Source: JAFGVL01 sp964546015
Lineage (GTDB): Bacteria; Bacteroidota; Bacteroidia; Bacteroidales; Paludibacteraceae
DNA: 50,215 nt
NCBI GenBank assembly: GCA_964546015.1
Contig: CAZJHO010000009.1
Location: forward strand, 1 to 50,215
Reading direction: 5' to 3'
In this document: positions 33,037 to 42,339 of the stretch, in pieces
How the letters are laid out: each line of letters starts with the position of its first letter
Numbering within the stretch: the stretch's first letter is position 1
Notes under the pieces: generated by a model
Seen by the model: only the letters and a program-made list of their open reading frames with translations
What the model was told of the DNA's origin: nothing
Databases searched by the model: none
Program-made: the position numbers and the translations under genes

Positions 33037-34011
33037 TTAACTTTTAGCATAATATTTCATGAATTGTGCCCGTTCAAACAATGTCGGGTCTCCGATATTT
33101 TCTTGATTCAACTTTCCTCTGAACTCATCCAAAGTATAATATCCTTTTTCATTCATCCAGTTGGAAATGCCATCAATTATTTCCTGAATAATTCCATTAC
33201 CGTTTTTATAAACCGTGCTGCAAATTTCAACAGCTTGCGCTCCTGCCAGAATAGCTTTCACTGCATTCTCCCAACCATAAATTCCGGTAGAAGAAACAAT
33301 ATTGGCATCTTTCACCAAACGCGATACCAAAGCTGTCCAACGCAATGTATTAGAAAAATCAGTAGGCACGCTTAATCTTTCACCTTGTTTAAATTTCATA
33401 GAGTTCAAATCTATATCCGGTTGATAAAAACGATTGAATAACACAATACTATTAGCTCCAGCTGCAATTAATCGCTGAGTAAAACCAATAAGATTTGTAA
33501 ATTGTTGCCCTATCTTTATGGCAATCGGAAGTTCAGTTACCTTTCGTACCTCAGCAACAATATTAATATAATCTTGTTCACAAGAGTTACTATCTCTAAA
33601 TTTATCCGTACTTAACAAAAAAACATTAAGTTCTATGGCATCGGCTCCAGCAGCTTCTATTTGTTTTGCAACACCTGTCCAATCTCCATTTTTATAGCAA
33701 TTGATGCTTGCTATAATAGGAATTGAGCATCGTTTTTTCGATTCGGAAATCAAATTCAAATACTCATTTACATCTTGCGACTGTACATAGGTACGGATAT
33801 AATCTTCGGCTTCGGTAAAATCACCTTCGTTCAACAAATATTCTGTGTTTAAATTTATTTGTTCTTCAAAAAGAGATTTAAGTACAATGGCTCCGGCGCC
33901 GGATTTTTCTAACTTAACATTCTTTTCTACAGTATTAGTTAATCCGGAACTACTTATAATAATAGGATTTTTAAGATTCAATCCTAAATAGGATATTGCT
34001 ATAGTTCTCAT
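33037..34011 (-). CDS. Dihydroorotate dehydrogenase-like protein lacking the catalytic Cys
   Basis: This 324-aa protein has the FMN-binding TIM barrel of class 1 dihydroorotate dehydrogenases: LNLKNPIIISSSGLT at the start, IPIIASINC, LPIAIKIGQQFTN and SSTGIYGWENAVKAILAGAQAVEICSTV at the end. The class 1A motif NxSCPN, which provides the base Cys, is replaced by ELNVFLLST, so dihydroorotate oxidation by the usual route is unlikely. Such paralogues are common in Bacteroidales and their substrate is unknown. The start is ATG 34011 rather than TTG 34017. Confidence 0.85.
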   Translation of the reverse strand: MRTIAISYLGLNLKNPIIISSSGLTNTVEKNVKLEKSGAGAIVLKSLFEEQINLNTEYLLNEGDFTEAEDYIRTYVQSQDVNEYLNLISESKKRCSIPIIASINCYKNGDWTGVAKQIEAAGADAIELNVFLLSTDKFRDSNSCEQDYINIVAEVRKVTELPIAIKIGQQFTNLIGFTQRLIAAGANSIVLFNRFYQPDIDLNSMKFKQGERLSVPTDFSNTLRWTALVSRLVKDANIVSSTGIYGWENAVKAILAGAQAVEICSTVYKNGNGIIQEIIDGISNWMNEKGYYTLDEFRGKLNQENIGDPTLFERAQFMKYYAKS

Positions 34012-34038
34012 TTGCAAATAATTTTAAAGATAGTTGTA

Positions 34039-34046
34039 CAAATATA
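34039..34046 (-). promoter_or_regulatory. Promoter -7 box of the DHOD-like gene
   Basis: TATATTTG on the minus strand lies 28 bases before the ATG. Confidence 0.45.
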
Positions 34047-34065
34047 GGATAAATTTTTTTCTAAT

Positions 34066-34800
34066 TTAATTTCCTGTACTTATGCGTTCGATCGGAATAA
34101 TTTCTTTACCTAACATTCGAAGTAAAAGTTGGGCCGTCGCTACCACATCTTTTTCACAATAAGTAACAATGCGCGACAAATTCTTTTCCTGATAATACAC
34201 TTTTGCTACTTGACTTCCGTCTATATCATCTTTAGATGTTGGAATGCCGAAAATGGTCGTCAGTAATTTAAGTGATGTGTAATTTTTAAAATCGCCGAAT
34301 TTCCAAAACTCCAAAGTATCTATAAATTGTACTTCCCACGGCTTTTTACCAGCTATGCGCAACATAGGAGGTAAAGGCAACCCGTTTAGCAACATACGGC
34401 GACAAAGATACGGAATATCAAACTCCTTGATGTTGTGACCGCAAAGATGATATGTTGAGAAATTTTTTACCAGCATAGATGAAAATTCAGATAACAAGAT
34501 TTTTTCATCATTGCCGGAAAAAGATTTGGTACGAAAAGCCATCTCTCCATTCTGAAAATGAATAAAACCGATCGAAACACAAATAACTTTACCAAATTCC
34601 GCATAAATACCTGCCCCGTTCAAAAAAGCTTCTTGCGGTGTCCAATCTGGCGGATAGCGTTCAGGATTCTTAGCTTGTAACACCTGCGTTTTCTCATCCC
34701 AGAGACGAGCTAATTCATCTGAGAGCTCCTCATAATGAGAAACTTGCGGAACCGTTTCTATATCTAAGAAAAGAATTCGATCTAATTGCAAATCCAACAT
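34066..34800 (-). CDS. 3'-5' exonuclease, PolB-type DEDDy family
   Basis: This 244-aa RNase H-like exonuclease carries the acidic motifs of DEDDy enzymes: LDIET at residues 12-16, GHNIKEFDIPYLCRRM and the YCEKD (YxxxD) motif near the C-terminus. It is a standalone proofreading-exonuclease-like protein, common in Bacteroidota and predicted to trim DNA or RNA 3' ends. It is followed by the TIGR01212 gene upstream at a gap of 16 bases. Confidence 0.88.
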   Translation of the reverse strand: MLDLQLDRILFLDIETVPQVSHYEELSDELARLWDEKTQVLQAKNPERYPPDWTPQEAFLNGAGIYAEFGKVICVSIGFIHFQNGEMAFRTKSFSGNDEKILLSEFSSMLVKNFSTYHLCGHNIKEFDIPYLCRRMLLNGLPLPPMLRIAGKKPWEVQFIDTLEFWKFGDFKNYTSLKLLTTIFGIPTSKDDIDGSQVAKVYYQEKNLSRIVTYCEKDVVATAQLLLRMLGKEIIPIERISTGN

Positions 34801-34816
34801 AATTTTAAAATTATTA

Positions 34817-35764
34817 TCAATTATCTATTATTAATTTTCTCCCCTGCCAAGTATCCCGTTCTCTGAGTCGCTTTTCTATCTTAGCAGTAAATTCAAAGTT
34901 CTTCAAACCCCAATCAGGCATAATTAGTAAATATTTAGGAGACTGCGACACAAAGCGTTCTATCGCTATTTCGGGATTTAATAATTCTAAAAAATCAACT
35001 ACTAATTCAACATATTCGTCAACCGAAAAAAAAGAAAACCATTCGGGATGTTGTGCATACTGTTCCGCCATAATCGTACCTTTTATCAACTGAAGCTGAT
35101 GCAATTTAAGTACTTTTATCGGAAGTTTGCTGATTTCAGTCGCAGAAGCCAATATCATTTCTCGACTTTCGTGCGGCAAACCTAATATCAAATGCACTCC
35201 GACAGGGATCCCTCTATCTGCTGTTTTACAGATAGATTCAACTGCTTCGGCATAGGTATGACCACGGTTTATAAAGCGTAATGTTTCATCATGCACTGAC
35301 TCTACACCATATTCTATGGTTAAAAAAGTTTTTGCCGAAAGTTCTGTAAGATAATCCAGTAATTCATCCGACACACAATCAGGACGAGTACCGATTACCA
35401 AGCCGATAACATCAGGTACTTGCAATGCCTGTTCATAAATTACCTTTAAAAAATCAATTTCCGCATAAGTATTGGTATATGCCTGAAAATAAACTAAATA
35501 TTTCTGCCGAGTATATTTATGCTTAAAAAAATCGATCCCTTCTTTTACCTGTTGATGTACAGTTTTTTGTGGGTGACAATAATCCGAACTAAACGATTGA
35601 TTATTGCAATAAGTACAACCGCCGACACCTTTTGTTCCATTGCGATTAGGACAAGTAAATCCGGCATTGATCAATATCTTCTGTACCCGTTCTATTGTCG
35701 TATTTTTCAGGGTAGAAGTATAATCGTTATATCGCTTGTTTCCGGTAAAATATATTTCTCGCAT
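34817..35764 (-). CDS. TIGR01212 family radical SAM protein (YhcC-like)
   Basis: This 315-aa radical SAM enzyme has the cluster segment CPNRNGTKGVGGCTYC, with the spaced CX3... form of this subfamily, then a barrel with TRPDCVSDELLDYL and GLVIGTRPD. A long HLILGLPHESREM block and the Glu-rich C-terminus are also family features. The substrate is unknown. It is transcribed with the DEDDy exonuclease gene. Confidence 0.9.
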   Translation of the reverse strand: MREIYFTGNKRYNDYTSTLKNTTIERVQKILINAGFTCPNRNGTKGVGGCTYCNNQSFSSDYCHPQKTVHQQVKEGIDFFKHKYTRQKYLVYFQAYTNTYAEIDFLKVIYEQALQVPDVIGLVIGTRPDCVSDELLDYLTELSAKTFLTIEYGVESVHDETLRFINRGHTYAEAVESICKTADRGIPVGVHLILGLPHESREMILASATEISKLPIKVLKLHQLQLIKGTIMAEQYAQHPEWFSFFSVDEYVELVVDFLELLNPEIAIERFVSQSPKYLLIMPDWGLKNFEFTAKIEKRLRERDTWQGRKLIIDN

Positions 35765-35830
35765 TTATGCAAAAATAATTTATCTCTGAGATATAAGAAA
35801 ATATATTCTTTTTTAACAAATTGAAAAAAG

Positions 35831-35862
35831 TTTGTATTTCTATAAATTATATAGTAAGTTTG
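35831..35862 (+). promoter_or_regulatory. Promoter of the small lipoprotein gene
   Basis: TTTG (35831-35834), a 20-base spacer and TAAGTTTG (35855-35862) form a full promoter about 50 bases before the ATG. Confidence 0.7.
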
Positions 35863-35910
35863 TATACTAAAGACAGTTAAACTCATTATGAATTTTTAAA
35901 TTTTACTATT

Positions 35911-36522
35911 ATGAAAACAAAGCTATACTCTATAGCAGTATTAATGGCTGCTTCTTTATTCCTTTTTTCGTGTAGTGATTCGGCTGAAGATTTAGCTGAT
36001 GTTACAGTAGATGTACCTGATTTTACGGCTGCATTTGATGCAGATGTAATAAGTGACACCCCAGATAATTCAATAGCATTTAGAAGCAGTACTACTGAAC
36101 GATCGTTCCTTGCCGACACGACTATCACAATGAATATTATTGATTTGAATGGAATTACAGGAAAAATTCAAAATGCTTCTTTCGAAACCTTAAAAATTAA
36201 ATTAACCAGTGAAGATGGTTCTTATGTTAAAGATTTTTCCTTGAATGTTAAAGCAAGTGCAACGATCGGTGTAGCAGGAATTACTTTAGGAACACTAAGT
36301 TATACTGATGACACAAGTTTTGCTAATATCCCATTAAATTCACAAGAGCTTAGCATATCTACTTCAAAGTATTCTTGGCTTAAATATCTTCCTTTTAATA
36401 TAATCAACAGTGCTAGTGTTTCTTTAATTATTTCAGGAAAAACAGATATTCCTGAGGGTGGAAAAGTTAAAGTTGAGTTAACTTTCTCCGGGAACAAAGT
36501 AACTTATAATCCATTAAAGTAA
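35911..36522 (+). CDS. Small lipoprotein, unknown function
   Basis: The 203-aa protein has a lipoprotein signal with lipobox LFSC (Cys21). The remainder is beta-rich, with Thr/Ser-rich strands (LADTTITMNIIDLNGITGKI, VKASATIGVAGITLGTLSY), suggesting a single jelly-roll or sandwich domain exposed on the membrane surface. I do not recognise a family. It stands alone with its own promoter and terminator. Confidence 0.75.
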   Translation: MKTKLYSIAVLMAASLFLFSCSDSAEDLADVTVDVPDFTAAFDADVISDTPDNSIAFRSSTTERSFLADTTITMNIIDLNGITGKIQNASFETLKIKLTSEDGSYVKDFSLNVKASATIGVAGITLGTLSYTDDTSFANIPLNSQELSISTSKYSWLKYLPFNIINSASVSLIISGKTDIPEGGKVKVELTFSGNKVTYNPLK

Positions 36523-36541
36523 GGTCTACTCACTAAAAAAT

Positions 36542-36576
36542 AAAAGCTGCAATTGGGGTTCTAATTGTAGCTTTTT
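36542..36576. terminator. Terminator between the lipoprotein and the helicase gene
   Basis: AAAAGCTGCAATT pairs with AATTGTAGCTTTT (one G-T) around an 8-base loop. Convergent genes end on both sides, so it may work both ways. Confidence 0.75.
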
Positions 36577-36580
36577 ATTT

Positions 36581-37987
36581 TTACTCGAAATATTCTTCCG
36601 GGAAATTAACCAGATAGAGATTATCCGTAGCTCGGGTAACGGCTGTATAAAGCCAATGATAATAATCTTCGGTAAAGTTTTCGCCTATAAAACCTTGGTC
36701 TATAAAAACCGTATTCCATTGTCCGCCTTGCGCCTTGTGGCAAGTAATAGCATAGGCAAATTTTATCTGTAATGCATTATAATATTCATTCTCTACCATT
36801 CGTTTCATACGCTCGCGCTTATTGCCTACATCAGCATAGTCTTCGACAATGTTTTCAAATAACTTTTTATTGAGCGCTTCCATATCGGCAGGTGTTTCGG
36901 CAAACAGAGAATCAAGCAAAAGCAAACAATCCAACTCATAATCGTAATCCAGAAAACGAAGCGATACTTCGACAAAGCGCAAGTCGTATATATTCCGGTA
37001 ACGGCGTATGCGGGTAATCTTAACAATTTCGCCATTGGCTATAAAATCAAGTTGTTCATAATTTTTTGCCCAGAAATAATTATTTTTCACCACCATGAGC
37101 AAATCACCATTACTAATCATATCTTCTTTCTGCAATACCATATTGCGGATTCCCTGATTATAACGCGATGCTTGCTTGTTGGAACGGGTGATGACAATAC
37201 AATCTTCTTCGCCTAATTTTGCATATGTACTATTCAATATGTCTATAAAATCAGCACCGGACAAACGCTCAATATCAACAAAACCATTTAGTTCAAATGG
37301 TGGTTTTTGTTTCGTTTTTCCTGTTCGGATAAATTCACGCAACAAAGTTGCATTATATAAAATACCGCTTTCACTGCTTTGGCGAACTACCTGCTGAAGA
37401 GTAAAAGAAGAAACTTTCAAAGAAAAACTTTCCAAGTTTTTCTTTACTAAAGCCGGACTTTCAGCCTGCCCTACCGGTGGCAATTGCGCGTCGTCACCCA
37501 TAAGCAACAAACGACAACCCTCGCCGGTGTACACATACGAAATCAAATCGTCCAACAAACGCCCCGAGCCGAAAACACTTTCACCATTATTGCTATTAGC
37601 AATCATAGAAGCCTCATCTACAATAAAAAGAGTATGTTTATGAAGATTTTCGGCTAATGTGAAATGAAAATCCGTTGCCGATTTCTGACGATATATTTTT
37701 TTATGAATCGTAAATGCCGAATGACCCGAATAAGAAGAAAACACTTTGGCAGCACGACCGGTAGGCGCCATTAGTACGGCTTTTTGCTTAAATTCAGTTA
37801 AAGCTTTAATCAGTACACTGACAACGGAAGTTTTTCCGGTTCCGGCATAGCCATTTAATAAAAAAACACTTTCCTTGTCGTGCGAAGTCATAAATTCAGA
37901 TAGGTTTTGAATTAACTGACTTTGTTCATCGGTAGGAGAAAAAGGAAGTTGAGCTATTATTTTTTGTGACAGAAAATCGGAAAGCAT
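36581..37987 (-). CDS. RecD-like/Dda-like DNA helicase
   Basis: This 468-aa superfamily 1B helicase has Walker A GYAGTGKT (residues 46-53), motif II VDEASM, motif III-type LLMGDDAQLPPVG, and a C-terminal UvrD_C_2-type block ITCHKAQGGQWNTVFID with VTRATDNLYLV. It resembles RecD2 or phage Dda and would unwind DNA 5'-3'. It has no RecB or RecC partner here. The N-terminal extension before Walker A is short (about 45 residues), so it is the Dda-like rather than the long RecD2 form. Confidence 0.88.
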   Translation of the reverse strand: MLSDFLSQKIIAQLPFSPTDEQSQLIQNLSEFMTSHDKESVFLLNGYAGTGKTSVVSVLIKALTEFKQKAVLMAPTGRAAKVFSSYSGHSAFTIHKKIYRQKSATDFHFTLAENLHKHTLFIVDEASMIANSNNGESVFGSGRLLDDLISYVYTGEGCRLLLMGDDAQLPPVGQAESPALVKKNLESFSLKVSSFTLQQVVRQSSESGILYNATLLREFIRTGKTKQKPPFELNGFVDIERLSGADFIDILNSTYAKLGEEDCIVITRSNKQASRYNQGIRNMVLQKEDMISNGDLLMVVKNNYFWAKNYEQLDFIANGEIVKITRIRRYRNIYDLRFVEVSLRFLDYDYELDCLLLLDSLFAETPADMEALNKKLFENIVEDYADVGNKRERMKRMVENEYYNALQIKFAYAITCHKAQGGQWNTVFIDQGFIGENFTEDYYHWLYTAVTRATDNLYLVNFPEEYFE

Positions 37988-38064
37988 ACAATTAAGTTTG
38001 TACGAAGGTACGCAATTTTTGTTTGTCGAAACACAAAAAAGAAGATATATATTTCGTTAAAATC

Positions 38065-38095
38065 TTGTTGATTCGTTGTGCCTTTTGTATTTTTG
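38065..38095 (+). promoter_or_regulatory. Promoter of the YebC-family gene
   Basis: TTG (38065-38067), a 20-base spacer and TATTTTTG (38088-38095) match the consensus fully. Confidence 0.75.
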
Positions 38096-38148
38096 CAATC
38101 CATTAAATTAATATGTAATTTATTGAAGCAAAGTCAATGCACGGAAGC

Positions 38149-38176
38149 AACCTTTAAACCTTGGACTTTAAACATT
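38149..38176. repeat. Short intergenic repeat unit, copy 2
   Basis: In the leader of the YebC-family gene, AACCTTTAAACCTTGGACTT is the inverted relative of 6556-6580. Confidence 0.45.
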
Positions 38177-38182
38177 AAAAAT

Positions 38183-38914
38183 ATGGGAAGAGCATTTGAA
38201 TACCGCAAAGCGCGTAAAATGAAAAGATGGGGCAATATGGCTCGTGTATTCACTAAGTTAGGCAAAGAAATCACTATGTGTGTCAAATCGGGTGGACCGG
38301 ATCCGGTGGCTAATCCACGCTTGCGCGTATTGATGCAAAATGCTAAAGGGGCTGCCATGCCTAAAGAAAATGTAGAACGCGCCATCAAAAAAGCCAGCTC
38401 GAAAGACGAAGGCGACTACAAAGAAATGGTGTACGAAGGTTACGGTCCTTTTGGTATCGCCGTTGTTGTAGAAACCGCAACCGACAATACAACACGCACC
38501 GTGGCCAATGTGCGCAGCTATTTTAACAAATTCGGCGGCTCGCTTGGCACAACAGGTAGTCTTTCTTTCCTTTTCGACCGCAAAAGTGTGTTCAAAATCA
38601 AACCGAAAGACAGTGTAGATTTGGAAGAACTCGAACTGGAACTGATAGACCTCGGTGTGGACGAAATTTTCGAAGACGAAGGCGATAATGGCGTAGAAGT
38701 AGTTATTTACGGTGAATTTGAATCATTCAATGCCATCCAAAAATATCTTGAAGAAAACGGATTCGAAATTACCAATGCCGAATTTGAACGAATCCCGAAC
38801 GATACAAAAGAAGTCACTGAAGAACAACGAGAACAAGTGATGAAACTCATTGAAAAAATCGAAGACGATGAAGATGTGCAAAGCGTTTATCACAACATGA
38901 AAGAGGAAGAATAA
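38183..38914 (+). CDS. YebC/PmpR family DNA-binding protein
   Basis: This 243-aa member of the YebC/TACO1 family acts as a transcription regulator or translation factor in bacteria. The N-terminal block MGRAFEYRKARKMKRWGNMA, ANPRLRVLMQNAKGAAMPKE and YEGYGPFGIAVVVE are the family hallmarks. The Asp/Glu-rich C-terminus (EKIEDDEDVQSVYHN) is also standard. The frame extends to 38078, but only ATG 38183 matches the family start and clears the promoter. Confidence 0.93.
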   Translation: MGRAFEYRKARKMKRWGNMARVFTKLGKEITMCVKSGGPDPVANPRLRVLMQNAKGAAMPKENVERAIKKASSKDEGDYKEMVYEGYGPFGIAVVVETATDNTTRTVANVRSYFNKFGGSLGTTGSLSFLFDRKSVFKIKPKDSVDLEELELELIDLGVDEIFEDEGDNGVEVVIYGEFESFNAIQKYLEENGFEITNAEFERIPNDTKEVTEEQREQVMKLIEKIEDDEDVQSVYHNMKEEE

Positions 38915-38938
38915 TAACCCTTTCTTATTTGAAAAACA

Positions 38939-39766
38939 ATGAAAAAAACATTTTTTATACTACTAACGATTATTCTGTTTTCTTCTTTACAAGCAAAAAA
39001 AACAGAACCTGTTGTCTTTTCGCAGGAACTCATCCAACAAGAAATGGATGTAAAAATATTGTTCGACTCTTTAAACAACGGTAAAGAGTATCCGGATAGT
39101 ATCCGAAAAGCAATCGGAGAATCTATCCGTCAAAAAATGGCTGAAATTTTGCACGATAAAAACAGCTTCTTTTATCCCTTTGATAGCTTGCGGTTTTTAG
39201 GAAAAATATATTCGGACGATAACAAACTCCGTATTTATACATGGAATTGCGAACTGAGCGATATGACGCAAAGTTTTTACGGTTTCATTCAAACCGAGAA
39301 AGCATGTTATCCGCTTCGTCAAACAAACGCTTCATATCTGCCCGACACTAAAAAGGAAATTTCACTCAACAACTGGTACGGAACATTGTATTACAAAGCT
39401 ATCCGTATAGAAAAAGGGAATGATGCCAAATATATATTGCTTGGTTGGAGCCGCTTGAATTTACGAGAATCGTTCAAAATAATCGAAGTTTTAAGCTTTG
39501 AAAATAAAAAAGCAATCTTAGGCGCTCCAATTATAGAGCTGGATAATGGTAAAAATATGCGTATGGTATTTCCTCATTGTGCTACTATGCGCATAAATAT
39601 TGAATATGATAAAAAAAGAAAACAATTTATTTTTGATCACCTCTCTCCTACCGGCGATTATGTTAATCCCGATTGCTACGGACCGGACATGTCTTACGAT
39701 GCTATAAAAAAAAAAGGAAAACGCTGGAAATTACGCAAAGATGTAGACGCCAGAAACAAAAAATAA
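38939..39766 (+). CDS. Exported hypothetical protein, Bacteroidales-type
   Basis: The 275-aa protein has a signal peptide (MKKTFFILLTIILFSSLQA) and a mature domain with many Trp/Tyr residues (NWYGTLYYKAIRIEKG, LLGWSRLNLRESFKIIEVLSF read in parts), ending in a very basic tail (KKKGKRWKLRKDVDARNKK). I recall similar uncharacterised proteins in Bacteroidales but no function. It lies 24 bases after yebC and its 3' end overlaps the M49 peptidase frame only in the rejected long start. Confidence 0.65.
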   Translation: MKKTFFILLTIILFSSLQAKKTEPVVFSQELIQQEMDVKILFDSLNNGKEYPDSIRKAIGESIRQKMAEILHDKNSFFYPFDSLRFLGKIYSDDNKLRIYTWNCELSDMTQSFYGFIQTEKACYPLRQTNASYLPDTKKEISLNNWYGTLYYKAIRIEKGNDAKYILLGWSRLNLRESFKIIEVLSFENKKAILGAPIIELDNGKNMRMVFPHCATMRINIEYDKKRKQFIFDHLSPTGDYVNPDCYGPDMSYDAIKKKGKRWKLRKDVDARNKK

Positions 39767-39771
39767 CAACT

Positions 39772-41700
39772 ATGCCCAATTTCAATTATATTGTTGATCA
39801 ATTTGCCGACATACAAGTACTTCGATATCAAGTGCCCGGATTTGAAAAACTTTCTTTACAACAAAAAAAATTAATTTATTATCTATCACAAGCAGCTTTA
39901 CAAGGGCGTGATATTCTTTTTGACCAGAATTACAAACATAATCTGCTTGTACGAAATACTTTTGAAACTATTTACTTAAACTACAGTGGGAATAAAAAAA
40001 GTAACGATTACCAAGCATTCGAGGTTTATTTCAAACGGATGTTGTTCTCGAATGGGATACATCATCACTACGGTATGCAGAAATTTATCCCTGATTTTTC
40101 GGGGTCATTTTTCACTAAAGCTATTGACGATATTCCTGCCGAAAAATTTTCATTGCCTAAAGATAAATTGAAATCAATATTGATTCCTATTCTTTTCGAC
40201 CCGACTATTTCTGCTAAACGAGTGAATCAAGCCGATGGGGAAGATTTGATCCTCACCTCTGCCAATAATTATTATGAAGGAGTCACACAAAAAGAAACCG
40301 AAGAATTTTACGCGTCGAAAATAGACAAAAATGACCCTACTCCTGTTTCACACGGATTAAATTCTCGTTTAGTAAAAAAAGACGGAAGATTAGAAGAAGA
40401 AGTGTATAAAATAGGCGGTAAATACTCTGCTCAAATAGAAAAAATCGTGTATTGGCTGGAAAAAGCCGAAACTGTAGCTGAAAATCCCCAGCAGAAAGAA
40501 GTAATTCATTTACTGATTAATTTTTACCGCACAGGCAACCTGAAAATTTTTGACGAATATAGCATCAAATGGGTTCACGACACCAACTCACACATTGATT
40601 TCATAAATGGCTTTATCGAAACCTATGGCGATCCACTCGGCATCAAAGCCAGTTGGGAATCCATTGTTAACTACAAAAATATTGAAGCTACCCGTCGTAC
40701 TGAAATTATCAGTGAAAATGCACAATGGTTCGAAGATAACTCCCCGGTAGATAAACGATTTAAAAAGCCTCAAGTGAAAGGTGTAAGCGCCAAAGTAATA
40801 ACCGTTGCCATTCTCGGTGGCGATTGTTACCCGGCTACTCCTATCGGAATCAATCTTCCCAATGCCAACTGGATACGCCAAATACATGGTTCTAAATCGG
40901 TAACAATCGACAATATCACCGACGCCTACGACAAAGCCTCCCAAGGTACCGGATTCAACGAAGAATTTATGATCGGACAAGAAGAGATTGACCGCAAAGT
41001 AAAATACGGTAAGCTTGCCGATGACCTGCATACCGATCTGCACGAATGCCTCGGACATGGTTCCGGGCAATTGTTACCGGGAGTTAGTCAAGATGCTCTT
41101 AAAGCCTATGGAGCTACGATTGAAGAAACCCGTGCTGACCTGTTTGGGTTATATTATACTGCCGATAAAAAAATGGTGGAATTAGGGTTATTCCCATCCA
41201 TGGAAGCTTATAAAGCCGAATATTACCAATATATGATGAACGGACTGATGACACAACTGGTGCGCATCGAACCTGGGCATAATATTGAAGAATCGCATAT
41301 GCGTAACCGCCAGCTCATTGCGCAGTGGGTCTACGAAAAGGGCTTACCGGAAAAAGTGACAGAAAAAATCAGCCGCAACGGTAAAACTTATATAAAAATA
41401 AATGATTATGAGGCGTTACGCAAGCTTTTCGGAGAGCTTTTAGCCGAAGTACAACGCATTAAATCCGAAGGCGACTACGAGGCTGCGAAAAACCTTGTCG
41501 AAAATTACGGAGTAAAAGTAGATAAAGCATTGCACAACGAAGTACTGGAACGCTACCGAAAACTGAACCTAGCACCTTACAAAGGTTTTGTTAATCCTGT
41601 TTACAAACCTATTTTCAACATTAACAACGAAATCATCGATGTAAAAATAACTTACAACGAAGGATTTTTAGAACAACAGTTACGATACAACAACTATTAA
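39772..41700 (+). CDS. M49 family peptidase (dipeptidyl-peptidase III-like)
   Basis: This 642-aa zinc peptidase removes dipeptides from the N-terminus of short peptides. The zinc motif is HECLGH at residues 424-429, with the third ligand region EETRAD at about 451-456. The classic M49 motif is HELLGH (HEXXGH), matched here. No signal peptide precedes the ATG at 39772, so the enzyme is cytoplasmic, unlike many Bacteroidota relatives that carry one. The open frame back to 39673 overlaps the previous gene and is rejected. A perfect palindromic terminator follows. Confidence 0.92.
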   Translation: MPNFNYIVDQFADIQVLRYQVPGFEKLSLQQKKLIYYLSQAALQGRDILFDQNYKHNLLVRNTFETIYLNYSGNKKSNDYQAFEVYFKRMLFSNGIHHHYGMQKFIPDFSGSFFTKAIDDIPAEKFSLPKDKLKSILIPILFDPTISAKRVNQADGEDLILTSANNYYEGVTQKETEEFYASKIDKNDPTPVSHGLNSRLVKKDGRLEEEVYKIGGKYSAQIEKIVYWLEKAETVAENPQQKEVIHLLINFYRTGNLKIFDEYSIKWVHDTNSHIDFINGFIETYGDPLGIKASWESIVNYKNIEATRRTEIISENAQWFEDNSPVDKRFKKPQVKGVSAKVITVAILGGDCYPATPIGINLPNANWIRQIHGSKSVTIDNITDAYDKASQGTGFNEEFMIGQEEIDRKVKYGKLADDLHTDLHECLGHGSGQLLPGVSQDALKAYGATIEETRADLFGLYYTADKKMVELGLFPSMEAYKAEYYQYMMNGLMTQLVRIEPGHNIEESHMRNRQLIAQWVYEKGLPEKVTEKISRNGKTYIKINDYEALRKLFGELLAEVQRIKSEGDYEAAKNLVENYGVKVDKALHNEVLERYRKLNLAPYKGFVNPVYKPIFNINNEIIDVKITYNEGFLEQQLRYNNY

Positions 41701-41701
41701 T

Positions 41702-41737
41702 AAAAAAGACCAAATTTTTAAAAATTTGGTCTTTTTT
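41702..41737. terminator. Bidirectional terminator
   Basis: AAAAAAGACCAAATTTTT and its exact inverse form a perfect 36-base palindrome between the convergent M49 and membrane-protein genes. Confidence 0.88.
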
Positions 41738-41750
41738 ATTATTTCTTTTA

Positions 41751-42263
41751 TTATTTCAATGTAATACTGTCAATCTTATTGTAATTTCCGCTTACAATCA
41801 CTGTGTCGCCATTGTGAAAGTCGCCCGAAGCATGAAAAGGCACAAGCACTAAGCCTCGCTTGGTTAAAATACCTATTTCGCCTTCTTGATGTATATTGTC
41901 ATACCATACTACTTTGGTTTCGAACTCATGGAAAGTATGTGTTTGTTTCTCTTTAGCTTGCAGGTGAATAATGATAAACCGATAGATAACCAACACAGAA
42001 AACGCAGTGATTATACCTACAAAAATCGCTAATAAAATACGGGAAAGTGTAACATCTTTTATCGAATAAATATCTATGGCATAAAATGTTAGCATCAGAC
42101 CAAAAAGAAATGCAACACCCGATTTGATAGAAATAAAATTAAATTGTTTCAAATCGTAAGTGTACTTTTTGTAAATATTAATATCTTCCACCATAAAAAA
42201 ATAAATGGTTTGCGCTACAAACAATAACGCTGAAATAGTAAAAAGAACAGAAAAAAAAGTCAT
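41751..42263 (-). CDS. Membrane protein of unknown function, 170 aa
   Basis: Three transmembrane helices are visible (about 3-24, 46-67 and 76-98), followed by a short soluble domain with EGEIGILTKRGLVLVPF and NGDTVIVSGNYNKID, which looks like an SH3/OB-type beta barrel and recalls NfeD or OB-fold tails. I cannot assign a family. It is alone on the minus strand between a terminator and the glycosyltransferase. Confidence 0.6.
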   Translation of the reverse strand: MTFFSVLFTISALLFVAQTIYFFMVEDINIYKKYTYDLKQFNFISIKSGVAFLFGLMLTFYAIDIYSIKDVTLSRILLAIFVGIITAFSVLVIYRFIIIHLQAKEKQTHTFHEFETKVVWYDNIHQEGEIGILTKRGLVLVPFHASGDFHNGDTVIVSGNYNKIDSITLK

Positions 42264-42339
42264 AATAATTTATATTTTAGGGTTTTACAAATTTCAAATC
42301 TATTTATAATTTTTAAAAATTGATAAGTTAGGTCAAGTA

